A DNA stretch of 64,000 nt from Candidatus Kaistia colombiensis (GCA_029203105.1 CP119318.1:3300501-3364500); one strand, 5' to 3'; shown: positions 45,018-53,445, counted from the first letter of the stretch. Made by a program: numbers and translations. The notes: generated by a model not told the origin, from the letters alone.

Positions 45018-45421
45018 GCGAAGCAATCCAGGTGGTCGGTCTATACGTGCGCGACCAGGACGAAGCCTATGAATTCTATGTCGGCAAGCTGGGTTTCCGC
45101 GTCCACACCGATCAGCGCAATGGTGACTATCGCTGGCTTACCGTGCAGCACCCGGAACAGCCATCGTTCCAGCTCGGCCTGTTCCGGCCGCAGGCGCCCA
45201 TGCACGATACGGCGACCGCGCAGGCGTTGAACGAGCTCGTGGCCAAGGGGGCGATGCCGCCCCTGGTCATGGCGGTCGACGACTGCCGCGCGACCTACGC
45301 CCGGCTGAGCCAGCAAGGCGTGGAATTCACCCAGGAGCCGGTTGCGCGCTATGGCAAGGTCGACGCCAACTTCCGGGATCCCTCGGGGAACGGCTGGAAG
45401 ATCATCGGAGACAACACATGA
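45014..45421 (+). CDS. VOC-family protein (glyoxalase/bleomycin-resistance fold)
   Basis: 135 residues with two VOC half-repeats (YVRDQDEAYEFYVGKLGFRV and the C-terminal KVDANFRDPSGNGWKII). The typical metal-binding Glu/His positions cannot be assigned with certainty. Its ATG overlaps the AraC stop, and its stop codon TGA overlaps the ATG of the next gene, so three genes (AraC, VOC, DUF1801-like) form a tight operon. Such VOC-AraC pairs are common; substrate not known. Confidence 0.85.
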   Translation: MSEAIQVVGLYVRDQDEAYEFYVGKLGFRVHTDQRNGDYRWLTVQHPEQPSFQLGLFRPQAPMHDTATAQALNELVAKGAMPPLVMAVDDCRATYARLSQQGVEFTQEPVARYGKVDANFRDPSGNGWKIIGDNT

Positions 45422-45915
45422 CCGATCCCAATTTGCCGTCGACAGCGTTTTCGAGCGAAGCGGGTGACGGTTCGCGTGAAGAAAACGCGAACAAACAAGA
45501 AGTTGGAGCCGAAACGGGGAACGATTCCAGCCGGATCGACGCCAAGCTCGCGGCGCTTGGCGACTGGCGCGGCGAAGCGCTATCGCGGATGCGCGGGTTG
45601 ATCCACGCCGCCGCCCCCGAGGTGGTCGAGGCGGTGAAGTGGGTAAAACCCTCAAACCCCTCGGGCGTGCCGACCTGGGAGCATGCCGGGATCCTCTGTA
45701 CGGGCGAAGTCTACAAGGCCTACGTCAAGCTGACTTTTGCGTATGGCGCCGCGCTCGACGACCCGACAGGGCTGTTCAACGCCGGCTTTGGTGGCGGCAC
45801 GCGCCGGGCGATCGACATCCGCGAGGGCGAAACGATCGACGCCGCCGCGCTCATGGCGCTGGTCAAGGCGGCGATGGCGCTCAACGTCGCGAAGCAGAAG
45901 CCCAGGCGGGCCTGA
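45418..45915 (+). CDS. DUF1801-like protein carrying an in-frame palindromic element
   Basis: 165 residues. From SRIDAKLAALGDWRGEALSR (about residue 38) to the end it matches the DUF1801 family (phage-associated or stress-related small proteins; function unknown), with PTWEHAGILCTGEVYKAYVK. Between MTDPNLPS and that core lie about 29 residues (TAFSSEAGDGSREENANKQE and 9 more) that come from the palindromic element at 45441-45530. A family member without the insert would be about 136 residues. The frame is open through the element, so it is translated if the start is right. Overlaps the VOC gene by ATGA. Confidence 0.82.
   Translation: MTDPNLPSTAFSSEAGDGSREENANKQEVGAETGNDSSRIDAKLAALGDWRGEALSRMRGLIHAAAPEVVEAVKWVKPSNPSGVPTWEHAGILCTGEVYKAYVKLTFAYGAALDDPTGLFNAGFGGGTRRAIDIREGETIDAAALMALVKAAMALNVAKQKPRRA
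45441..45530. repeat. Palindromic element inside the DUF1801-like coding region
   Basis: About 90 bases, a multiple of three, lie in frame. GCGTTTTC (45445-45452) pairs with GAAAACGC (45481-45488), and inside TTCGCGT (45471-45477) pairs with ACGCGAA (45485-45491); GGAACGATTCC follows. Read on the plus strand it matches the minus strand of the element at 1983-2037 over TTTCGAGCGAAG and GGTTCGCGTGAAGAAAACGC, with about 40 of 46 aligned positions equal by eye. Its second half differs from the 23-bp hairpin near ribD, so it is a shortened or diverged relative. Confidence 0.82.
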
Positions 45916-45949
45916 GTTGGCAAGCCCCTTCAAAGCTCAGGCCATGGGC

Positions 45950-46304
45950 CGACATCTATCCCGGCGCCGACGATCGCTGTCACAATGACGGTCGATCCAT
46001 GTCGCCGGAATCTCCTGCATCGGCCGCCATGGTGGAACCGTCTTCCAGCGCGGCGAAGCCTTCCCGTTCCAGATCGCCACGGACGATCAGCAAGAGACCG
46101 ATCGATACTGGAACGCCGTCGTCGGCAATGGCGGCCAGGAGAGCGTATGCGGCTGGTGCAAGGACAAGTGGCGCATCTCCTGGCAGATCACCGCACGCGC
46201 CCTGACCGAAGCGATGGCCGCCGGTGGCGCGGAGGCCAGGCGAAGCGATGATGGAGACGGGCAAGATCGACGTTGCGGCAATCGAGCCAGCCAGGTGCGG
46301 GTGA
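45950..46304 (+). pseudogene. Decayed truncated paralogue of the VOC/PhnB-like gene
   Basis: Similar to the VOC gene at 43884-44363 but lacking its 5' part and start. Recognisable segments read GEAFPFQIATDDQQETDRYW and NAVVGNGGQESVCGWC in one frame; then about 8 bases are missing near 46247 (where the intact gene has AKRAFEAM), shifting into AMMETGKIDVAAIEPA and a TGA stop. Earlier DNA (ACGGTCGAT, then GTCGCCGGAATCTCCTG) still aligns. It is probably not translated into a useful protein. It lies at the left border of the low-GC TcmP insert. Confidence 0.82.
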
Positions 46305-46351
46305 TTTTCTGCCGGGGCAAAGGCGAAGGATGGCCGAAAGCTAAATATGGA

Positions 46352-47593
46352 TCAGAGTGTTGATAAATCTCCAAATAGTGGCAAGAATGATTTCTGGTTC
46401 TTTAGCCGCAGAGTGTCGCCAACATTGATTTGGCGACTCTTTCGTCGGACGCCACCCGTCTGCGTTAGTATTTCCAGGTCATCGCTCTCCAGCATCGCAC
46501 TATGAATGTCGTCTTTGTGCGCCGGCGTTGCATTATAGGCAGCGGCATAGAAGTCTTCAACAAGCATCGTATCTCCGGATGCGGCGATAAAGCGTGGGAT
46601 ATCATCAAGAAGTTTGAGCTTCGCTTGTATGCGATGCTCGGCTTCAAAAAGATAAAGCGCGCCCTCCTTCGCAGGATCGTAGTGGAGCATATTTAACCCG
46701 GGCAGACCAAAATGCGCCTGCGTGCCGTTGTCATGCAGAACGTCGTTATAGACCTGACGCGCACGATAGTTGTTGGCGAAGTGAATCAGCCAATAGCGCC
46801 ACCCCTTCGGATTGGTGATCGAGAACGGACTGACGTATCGCGCATGGTTGTGAAATGTTTCGAACACTATGCGCTCCGCCGCGCCGAGCCAGGCGTCGGT
46901 GCTACCTATTCCGTCAATAGCGCGCAGGTCAGCTGGATTGATAGCTAGGTGTCGAACTTGACGTTCCATCAACTTCGGATCGGTTCGGCTTAGGAAGGTC
47001 AAAAGACTATGGATGGCAAAAGTGTAGAAAATTTCGACCGATTGAGTTGACCGCATGATCTCGCCGATGGTGGCAACATCGACCTGACCGTGCCCACATT
47101 GGTCGAGGTTCCAAATGACGTTTCGATAGCGGCCAGCGATAGCGCCCTTGATGACGGGATACGCCTCTTCAAACGTCTTACTTAGGTAGCAAACTCTGAG
47201 CTGCAGTTTGGGGCAGCTTGCCACCAATGCTGCCACCAAGGGCTCACAATACCCCCGCAGTATATCGGTGACGCCAGGCGTGGCGTCATTCAAGATCAGG
47301 AGGCACTCGATCTCGACGGTTCCGAGTCCTTGGCTTACTCGGCGGATATTCACCGCCTCCAGCGCAGCTTGCAGTTCTTCGATGAAGATGATCGGAGAAC
47401 CGGCAGTCCCGCACGAATAGCGCCCTCCGCCCGAGAAAGCGTCGATCACCGCAAGACGAAATTTGCTCTGCCGAGGATTTTGGCAGCGTACTGTGATGTA
47501 CCTATGAAAATACTCACGAAGGATCTTATGCTTTCGACGGCTATGCTCGTCCAGAACCGCGCCGTCTTCCCAAGCGTACGCTTTCTTGACCAA
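46352..47593 (-). CDS. tcmP: Three-Cys-motif partner protein TcmP
   Basis: 413 residues. It matches the TcmP family (partner of the three-Cys-motif Gp37/Gp68 proteins): the N-terminus AYAWEDGAVLDEHSRRKHKI, then IDAFSGGGRYS, which resembles motif I of SAM-dependent methyltransferases, and NLDQCGHGQVD, placed like motif IV. No nuclease motif is seen. Base composition is far lower in GC than neighbours (one sampled 60-base line has 28 G+C). It follows its partner gene by 27 bases, so they form an operon. Function is not established for the family; a nucleic-acid modification or defence role is speculation. Confidence 0.85.
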   Translation of the reverse strand: MVKKAYAWEDGAVLDEHSRRKHKILREYFHRYITVRCQNPRQSKFRLAVIDAFSGGGRYSCGTAGSPIIFIEELQAALEAVNIRRVSQGLGTVEIECLLILNDATPGVTDILRGYCEPLVAALVASCPKLQLRVCYLSKTFEEAYPVIKGAIAGRYRNVIWNLDQCGHGQVDVATIGEIMRSTQSVEIFYTFAIHSLLTFLSRTDPKLMERQVRHLAINPADLRAIDGIGSTDAWLGAAERIVFETFHNHARYVSPFSITNPKGWRYWLIHFANNYRARQVYNDVLHDNGTQAHFGLPGLNMLHYDPAKEGALYLFEAEHRIQAKLKLLDDIPRFIAASGDTMLVEDFYAAAYNATPAHKDDIHSAMLESDDLEILTQTGGVRRKSRQINVGDTLRLKNQKSFLPLFGDLSTL

Positions 47594-47620
47594 TTCCGGC
47601 TCCCCGCTGGCGCTTCCTAG

Positions 47621-48397
47621 CTATGCCTCCAAGGTCGCAGGCATCTCGTTCCAAGTCCGCCCGCGATATTCGCGGCCGTTGGCCTTTTTAGAGCGCTTCT
47701 TGTTATCTTTGCCCCAAGTACCCCACTGCTTAAAGAAGAAAGCGGTCTTGAAGCTATCGCATTGCGTGTAAATTTCATCGACCCACTCTTCGCGGATAGG
47801 ACGAGCGCTGTGACCACTTTCCCCTCCGACGATCGCCCAATGAATCCCGGTAAGGTCAACAGCGCCCACCGACCCGATCAGAGGCTCAAACGAAATGAAG
47901 CGGATCGCAGATGGCACAACCCGCAGGTCATCAATCCGCGAAACGACCGCTGCATTTTCGACGCTCGCCCCAAGCCAAACGTTGGGTAGGACATCGGGAA
48001 TAGCGCGGGACACAATGTCCGCCATTCGCGCGGGGCGCTTAGTGAGGATTTGGTAGCTGTGGTGTGGTGTTTCTCGCATCACGCGCCAGACATCTACGAT
48101 GAAATCCTCGCTGACGGATTCGTGAAAGAGGTCACTCATTGAATTGACGAAGATCTTCCGCGGCTTTCGCCAACCATATGGAATTTGGAGAGACGCACGA
48201 TCTTCGCGAACCACTCCATTCCAGATGGCACGAACGCCGCTCTTCCGGGTTAAGCCCACATACTTAGGGACACCCATCGCCTCAAGGCGAAGTGCCATTT
48301 GCATGGCGTAGCAGTTGGTGCAACCAGCCGTAACGATTGTGCAACCCGCGACAGGGTTCCAAGTTGCATCAGTCCACTCGATCTGTGTCTCGGCCAT
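47621..48397 (-). CDS. Gp37/Gp68-type three-Cys-motif protein (DUF5131)
   Basis: 258 residues starting MAETQIEWTDATWNPVAGCT. Three cysteines (19, 26 and 29) form a CX6CX2C motif with a following Tyr, like a radical-SAM-type iron-sulfur site with altered spacing. Other family marks: RKPRKIFVNSMSDLFHE, YQILTKRPARM, NVWLGASVENA, RFISFEPLIG, IVGGESGH. The family is frequent on phages and mobile elements next to TcmP. The ATG at 48397 matches family starts; AAGAAGAG lies upstream, and longer in-frame starts are less likely. Reaction unknown. Confidence 0.88.
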   Translation of the reverse strand: MAETQIEWTDATWNPVAGCTIVTAGCTNCYAMQMALRLEAMGVPKYVGLTRKSGVRAIWNGVVREDRASLQIPYGWRKPRKIFVNSMSDLFHESVSEDFIVDVWRVMRETPHHSYQILTKRPARMADIVSRAIPDVLPNVWLGASVENAAVVSRIDDLRVVPSAIRFISFEPLIGSVGAVDLTGIHWAIVGGESGHSARPIREEWVDEIYTQCDSFKTAFFFKQWGTWGKDNKKRSKKANGREYRGRTWNEMPATLEA

Positions 48398-48807
48398 CGA
48401 TTGGTACTCTTCTTTGAGCTTGGAGGCGTGGGTCGGCAGCGTCAAATAAGTAGTTCCGAGATGGAAATTATTCGTTGATCGTGCCGGCCATGTGCAACCA
48501 CGTCGATCTGCGTTAGAAATTTTTCCGCCCGAGAAGTGGAAGGCATCTTTCACGAGCGCGCGCGGAAGATGATCGGATATCAGCTTTGGAGGAGGCCGGG
48601 TCATGAATGGAAGGTTTGCATCTGTCGCGCATGCACTAACGATGGGTTTTTCCTGCGCGACAGCTTCGCTCGCAGCCGCCCCGATCGCCTAGTCTGGCCG
48701 GGCCGCAAGTCGGAGTGGGTCGCCCTTCGCTATGAGGACGACGACTCCAACACCGTGAACTACGCGGATTTGACGGCCGCTGAAGCGGGTCGAACAATTG
48801 GGACGGG
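48398..48807. other. Right border of the TcmP insert, no supported gene
   Basis: 410 bases between the three-Cys gene and rsgA. GC rises near 48540, probably the boundary between acquired and resident DNA. A plus-strand open frame beginning at 48536 or 48572 (MIGYQLWRRPGHEWKVCICR) runs on antisense into rsgA without a stop until 49177; it could be the stub of a cargo gene but I do not recognise it. No direct repeats or integrase remnant were seen. Confidence 0.4.
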
Positions 48808-49923
48808 CTACCGCCGCTTATTCCCCTTCGGCCCCTTCAGCACCGGCGTCTTGGCGCGGTTTTCGTCTTGCAGTTTGCGCCAGCGGTCGAGGCGGTCGGG
48901 GTCGAGCGTGCCGGCCTTGACGGCCGCCTGCACCGCGCAGCCGGGCTCGTGCTCATGCGTGCAATCGCGAAACCGGCAGTTCGGCGCCAGTTCGGTGATC
49001 TCGGCGAACAGGATGTCGATGCCCTCGGCGGAGTCGCTGACATGCAGCGTCCGCATGCCAGGCGTATCGATCACCCAGCCGCCGCCGGCAATGCCATGCA
49101 GCGAGCGCGAGGTGGTCGTGTGGCGCCCCTTGGCGTCCGCCTCGCGGATGCCGCCGGTCTGCTGCGGCGCGTCCTGATCGGGACCGGCCAGCGTATTCAG
49201 CAGCGTCGACTTGCCAACCCCGGACGAGCCGATCAGCGCCACCGTCTGCCCTGCCCCGCACCAGGGCGCGAGGGCTGCGGCAGCGTCCAGGCTGCGGCCA
49301 TCCAGCGTCACATGATCGAGATCGCGCTGCAGCGCCGCCACCTGTTCCTCATAGGGGCGCGCATCCTCGACCGTGTCGGCCTTGGTCAGCACGAGGACCG
49401 GATGGGTGCCGGCCTGGTTGGCGAGCGCCAGATAGCGCTCGAGCCGGGCGACGTTGAAATCGGCATTGCAAGAGGTGACGATGAACAGTGTGTCGACATT
49501 GGCAGCGGTCAGTTGCGGCGCGGTGCCGCCCTCGACCCGGCGCTGCAGCAGCGTCTTCCGTTCGAGCCGGCGACGCAGCAGGTTTGTTTCGCGCTCGACC
49601 AGCACCCAATCGCCAACCGCGTAATCGCCCGTGTTGGTATGGACCGGCAGCGTCAGCCGGACGGGTCCCTCGAGCGAGATGGCGCTCATCCGCGCCCGAT
49701 GCACATTGGCGATCCGCATCGGGATCAGCCCCTCGTCATCGGACCCGATCTGTTCGGCGAAGAAATCCGACCAGCCCATGTCGAAGAGCGTGACGGCCTC
49801 GGCGGCCAATTCGGTCACGATCTCGGTCAAAATCGGGCCCCGGGGCCCTGCGGCACGAACATGGACAGTTTCCTGGGTAACGGATGGGTAACGCCAGGCT
49901 AACGGAAAATCCGCCCGCCGCAC
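48808..49923 (-). CDS. rsgA: Ribosome small-subunit-dependent GTPase RsgA
   Basis: Circularly permuted GTPase that helps 30S maturation. 371 residues with an OB-like N-terminal domain (about 65-125; ANVHRARMSAISL), G4 LTKADT, G1 IGSSGVGKSTLLN, G3 DTPGMR, and a C-terminal zinc site with Cys-x5-Cys, His and Cys in NCRFRDCTHEHEPGC. The first 30 residues before the conserved core are unusual (many Arg and Pro) and the start is a GTG; TTG or GTG codons near 49830 could be the true start. GC is high again (43 of 60 bases in one sampled line), unlike the adjacent insert. Confidence 0.92.
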   Translation of the reverse strand: MRRADFPLAWRYPSVTQETVHVRAAGPRGPILTEIVTELAAEAVTLFDMGWSDFFAEQIGSDDEGLIPMRIANVHRARMSAISLEGPVRLTLPVHTNTGDYAVGDWVLVERETNLLRRRLERKTLLQRRVEGGTAPQLTAANVDTLFIVTSCNADFNVARLERYLALANQAGTHPVLVLTKADTVEDARPYEEQVAALQRDLDHVTLDGRSLDAAAALAPWCGAGQTVALIGSSGVGKSTLLNTLAGPDQDAPQQTGGIREADAKGRHTTTSRSLHGIAGGGWVIDTPGMRTLHVSDSAEGIDILFAEITELAPNCRFRDCTHEHEPGCAVQAAVKAGTLDPDRLDRWRKLQDENRAKTPVLKGPKGNKRR

Positions 49924-50010
49924 GGCATTTCGGCGCGCGACCGGCAGCCGCCCCCGACCGCGGTTCTATAGAGCCCCGCGACCGCCCCGCGCAAGCGCGC
50001 CGCATCAGAC

Positions 50011-51318
50011 CTACCCGGCCAGAGGCACTACGGCCGCAGCCCCGTTCCACAACACCGTCAGCAGGCAGGCCGCCCGAATGCCCTCGCGCAAGATCGCGAG
50101 CAGCGCCTGCTGGTAGCAGGCATTCGAGAAGTGGCTGGCGTAGACATCCAGTCCCGCGAGGTTCGGTTCCTCGGGAAGTCCGGCCAGATCCAGCATGGCG
50201 GCTGCAAATTCCTCGGCATTGCCCGCAACCCGCACGGCGTCTTCAATGCCCGGTACAGATGCGATACCCGCCATCGCCGTGGGGGTCGCGACAACATGCT
50301 TGGCCATGGCGAGAGCCTCGATCAGCTTGATCGATGCACCTGTCCCGAGCATGGTCGGCACGATGACGAAGCGGGCAGACTCATAAATTTCAGCGACCTG
50401 CGGCTGCTCGTCCATCCAAATGTCACGATGGGCGGCGTACACGGAAGGACTGTGCTGGCGGAACCAGCCGGCAACCCCGCCGACAATGCGGATCCTGAAG
50501 CCTCGCCCGGATACGCGCGGCATGACGGAAGTCAGAAACCACTGAATGCTGGCGATGTTGCCGTGGTGGGCGTTGCCGATGAACAGGAAATCAATCGACG
50601 ATCTGGCCTTGTCCGGCAGAGACGGGGGCTGATTGCGGGTCGTCGGGCGAAGGAGGAAATGACGGCGATCCGGCAACGCCCGTCGAAAGTGGGCGACGTC
50701 GTCCTCGCTGATATGGATGAGCGCATCCGCTTGGCCAAGAATCCGCAGTTCGTCCCGCAAGATCCTGGCCGGCGGGTCGGCCTGCTTGGTGAAGTAATTC
50801 GCGAGCCGGCTCCGGCCGTAGCGGTGAGACTGGACGTCATGCGTCTCCAGGATTATCTCGGGACGAGCGAACCCTGCCGACCGCGCGAGCGCCGCGATCT
50901 TCTGGGCGACGCCCATGTTGAAGGCGTGATTGACATGAATAAGGGCGACACCCTGCGAACTTATGCGCTTCAGCAGCGCCGGGTCGAACTGCGACCGCGC
51001 GGCGTAACGCTCCTCGATAGCGAGGATTGAGTCGCGGCCGGCCCAAAGCCACTCCCAATGGGCCATGGAGAGCCAACGCCGGATCCGACGGTTCGACCGA
51101 TTGAAATATAAGCTGCTGGCGGGCACGAAAGCGAAGTCCTCACGGACCACCTCCCACAATCGTCGGTGCCTTGTCCTGTGAGCCGCGCTGTGCGGAACGA
51201 CCAAGACGGCGAGATCGCATCCCTGAGACAAGTAGGCATCGACCTGTGCTGCAAAGACGCTCGAACTGCCGGACCGTGGCCATGGTGTACAGACTAGAAT
51301 GTGAAGCGGACGATCCAT
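50011..51318 (-). CDS. Glycosyltransferase, GT4-like
   Basis: 435 residues. Two Rossmann domains: the first starts LHILVCTPWPRSGSSSVFAAQ, the second has FLFIGNAHHGNIASIQWFL and the nucleotide-sugar site IVPTMLGTGASIKLIEALAMAKHVVAT, which matches the E-x7-E type region of GT4. Probably adds a sugar to a surface polysaccharide or lipid in the cytoplasm. The ATG at 51318 follows GGAAGTGAG. It is divergent from a pyruvyltransferase gene 81 bases away; no polymerase or flippase is near. Confidence 0.84.
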   Translation of the reverse strand: MDRPLHILVCTPWPRSGSSSVFAAQVDAYLSQGCDLAVLVVPHSAAHRTRHRRLWEVVREDFAFVPASSLYFNRSNRRIRRWLSMAHWEWLWAGRDSILAIEERYAARSQFDPALLKRISSQGVALIHVNHAFNMGVAQKIAALARSAGFARPEIILETHDVQSHRYGRSRLANYFTKQADPPARILRDELRILGQADALIHISEDDVAHFRRALPDRRHFLLRPTTRNQPPSLPDKARSSIDFLFIGNAHHGNIASIQWFLTSVMPRVSGRGFRIRIVGGVAGWFRQHSPSVYAAHRDIWMDEQPQVAEIYESARFVIVPTMLGTGASIKLIEALAMAKHVVATPTAMAGIASVPGIEDAVRVAGNAEEFAAAMLDLAGLPEEPNLAGLDVYASHFSNACYQQALLAILREGIRAACLLTVLWNGAAAVVPLAG

Positions 51319-51399
51319 GGCTTGCAACTCACTTCCATCGCTCCGAGAGTAGCCTCTCGTGAGTAACATCGCGCAGACACCCCGCTCCCGGAGTCAGGA

Positions 51400-52680
51400 A
51401 TGCGCAGTTCTAGAGTCGTTGCAAGTTTTTGGATAGCGGGCGCACCGTTCGGTCGAGGATGTGCTGGAACGATACTGATCGCACCATCGGATCCATGGAC
51501 GCTTGCGGGGTCGCTCGGCGACGCAGCCATGATAACGGCGGTAGCGGACGCCCTTCGCGCAGGCCCGCAAGACCGGAAGATAGCCGCACTGACCGACGGT
51601 GCCATTGCCGATGCTGCTGCATCCCGCCTCGGTCTGCAGGCACTTCGCCTGCCCTGGGAGGGGGAGGATCGCTTCTGGCGTTCACTGAGCAAATGCCTTC
51701 GGCGCGAACGGGTTCGGGCCGTGATCATCGTCGGCGCGGATGTGCTCGACGGTGGCTATGGCTCCTGGATCGCCAAGCGCTTGCTCGAGATCGGCGAACT
51801 TGCAGCCGCCCGCGACATTCCGGTGGTCATCCTCGGCTTCAGCTTTAAGGCCGAGCCGGCCGACGAGCTGCGCGAGATCTGGTCACGCCTGAACCCTGCG
51901 ATCAGCGTCCATGTACGCGACCCGCGGTCGCTCGAGCGCTTTCAGACCTTCTCGGGACGCACGGCGACACTCGTCACGGATTGCGCCTTCCTCCTGAGGG
52001 AACAGGCGGGGCCGACGTCTAGGAAGGTAGGATCCTGGGCCGACTCTCAACGCGAGCGAGGCCGTCGCGTGCTCGGCATCAATTTCCACCCGCAGCTATT
52101 CGATTCCGTCGACAACGACGGCTTCCGGAGGTTGGACGAAGCGTTTCGGCACGCGGTCGCGGAACTCGTCCACCGGCACGCCATGTCCTTCGTCATCCTG
52201 CCACACGACAACCGGCCGGGCGGCGAGCGCACCACGCTGGCTACATTCGCCGCGAACCTCGATGAAGGCCTTTGCGAGCAAGTACTTTTTGTGGGCGAGG
52301 ACATCGGTCCGGCGGAGATCAAGGCAATCACCGGGCAACTGGATGGCGTCGTCGCCGGCCGAATGCACCTGGCGATCGCCAGCCTCGGCGCGGGCACGCC
52401 AGTATTCGCCCTCACCTACAAAGACAAGTTCGAAGGTCTCTTCGACCATTTCGGCCTGCCATCTTGGCTGCTCGCCTCGCCCGATGCTGCTGGCGAGCCC
52501 AATCATCTGCTCGGCCTCGTCCGCCGCTTCGGCGAAACGCTCGGCCCGCTCAGGCTGCAGGTGGCGCGCAAGCTGCCCGAAGTCCGACGAAAGGCCGAGC
52601 GCAATCTCGAAACGCTCGGGCTGTTCCGGCGCGCCGATCCCGGCGATCAGGGGACGGCGGCCGAACGTGTCGCGAAATAG
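51400..52680 (+). CDS. Polysaccharide pyruvyl transferase family protein
   Basis: 426 residues of the WcaK/CsaB type. Motifs: PWTLAGSLGDAAMITAVADAL near the N-terminus (usual GNxGDxL segment), IIVGADVLDGGYGS, PVVILGFSFKAEP, SVHVRDPRSLERF, then in the second half VLGINFHPQ and GVVAGRMHLAIASLGAGTPVFALTY, the family signature. It should add ketal pyruvate to sugars of exopolysaccharide. It forms a divergent pair with the glycosyltransferase and overlaps the convergent GntR gene by 34 bases at its 3' end. Confidence 0.86.
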   Translation: MRSSRVVASFWIAGAPFGRGCAGTILIAPSDPWTLAGSLGDAAMITAVADALRAGPQDRKIAALTDGAIADAAASRLGLQALRLPWEGEDRFWRSLSKCLRRERVRAVIIVGADVLDGGYGSWIAKRLLEIGELAAARDIPVVILGFSFKAEPADELREIWSRLNPAISVHVRDPRSLERFQTFSGRTATLVTDCAFLLREQAGPTSRKVGSWADSQRERGRRVLGINFHPQLFDSVDNDGFRRLDEAFRHAVAELVHRHAMSFVILPHDNRPGGERTTLATFAANLDEGLCEQVLFVGEDIGPAEIKAITGQLDGVVAGRMHLAIASLGAGTPVFALTYKDKFEGLFDHFGLPSWLLASPDAAGEPNHLLGLVRRFGETLGPLRLQVARKLPEVRRKAERNLETLGLFRRADPGDQGTAAERVAK

Positions 52681-53330
52681 GCCTTCATCGCCTCGCTCGC
52701 CCGGTTGTGGTGGTGGGCGAGCGCCTCGATGGCACTTGCCTCGTCGCGAACTCGAGAGGCAGCCAGGATCGCGCGATGCTCGTCCTGGCCCATGTCGCCG
52801 ACCGCCGCGAGATGGAAGCGGAGGTAACGGTCGGCAGTCGCAAGGTGTTGTTCCGTCAGCGCAATCAGGCGCGGCAACCCGGCTTGGGCATAGAGCGTCA
52901 TGTGGAAGCGGCGATTGAGTTCCCCCATCCGCCCGGGATCCTGCTCCTGGTCGATCTCGGCCAGCAGATCCTCGGCAATCTCGAAATCCTCGTCCGTCAG
53001 GTTGGGGATAGACAGGCGCAGCGCCTGTGGTTCGAGCGCGGCGCGGATGGCATAGTTGTCCATCGCATCGAGCAAGGTGATCTGCACGACGACGGCGCCG
53101 CGATGCGGTTCGAAATCGACGAGTGCCTGCGCCTCCAACTGGCGCAAGGCCTCGCGGATCGGCATCCGGCTGACCTTGAAGCTCGCCGCCAGCTCTTCCT
53201 GCCGCAAGGGCGTGCCCGGCGCGATCGCACCCGAGAGAATGGCCTCGCGCAGAGTCGCCTCGACATATTCGGTCGCGGTCCGGTAGCGCGGACCGGCCGA
53301 CTGGATCATCTCCGACAGTCCCGCCGACAT
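52647..53330 (-). CDS. GntR-family regulator, FadR/FCD subfamily
   Basis: 227 residues: winged-helix N-terminal domain (about 15-80; EATLREAILSGAIAPGTPLRQ, RMPIREALRQLEAQ) and an all-helical FCD effector domain (about 85-220) with the metal-ligand pattern ending in DEHRAIL and EALAHHHNRASE. The ATG at 53330 follows GGAGG; the longer in-frame N-terminus is less likely. It faces a BenE-type transporter divergently, with a palindrome (53392-53405) between them, so it probably represses that transporter in response to its substrate. Confidence 0.88.
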   Translation of the reverse strand: MSAGLSEMIQSAGPRYRTATEYVEATLREAILSGAIAPGTPLRQEELAASFKVSRMPIREALRQLEAQALVDFEPHRGAVVVQITLLDAMDNYAIRAALEPQALRLSIPNLTDEDFEIAEDLLAEIDQEQDPGRMGELNRRFHMTLYAQAGLPRLIALTEQHLATADRYLRFHLAAVGDMGQDEHRAILAASRVRDEASAIEALAHHHNRASEAMKAYFATRSAAVP

Positions 53331-53391
53331 CAAAATGCCTCCTGCACGGTCCGCTTTCGCGGCAGGCAAGCTCGCTCCGCCCTTGCCTGTC

Positions 53392-53405
53392 GATTGGATC
53401 CAATC
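53392..53405. promoter_or_regulatory. Putative GntR operator in the divergent promoter region
   Basis: Perfect 14-base palindrome GATTGGATCCAATC, centred between the GntR-family gene and the BenE-type gene. FCD-type GntR regulators commonly bind short palindromes of this kind; binding here is inferred from position and symmetry. Confidence 0.5.
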
Positions 53406-53445
53406 TAACAATCCCACACGAGATTGCAATCAGGGGCTTCCTGCG

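Noticed and set aside
51409..51425. CTAGAGTCGTT at the start of the pyruvyltransferase gene, resembling the edge of the palindromic element
   Set aside because: Only about eleven bases match and no partner arm follows, so chance is likely.
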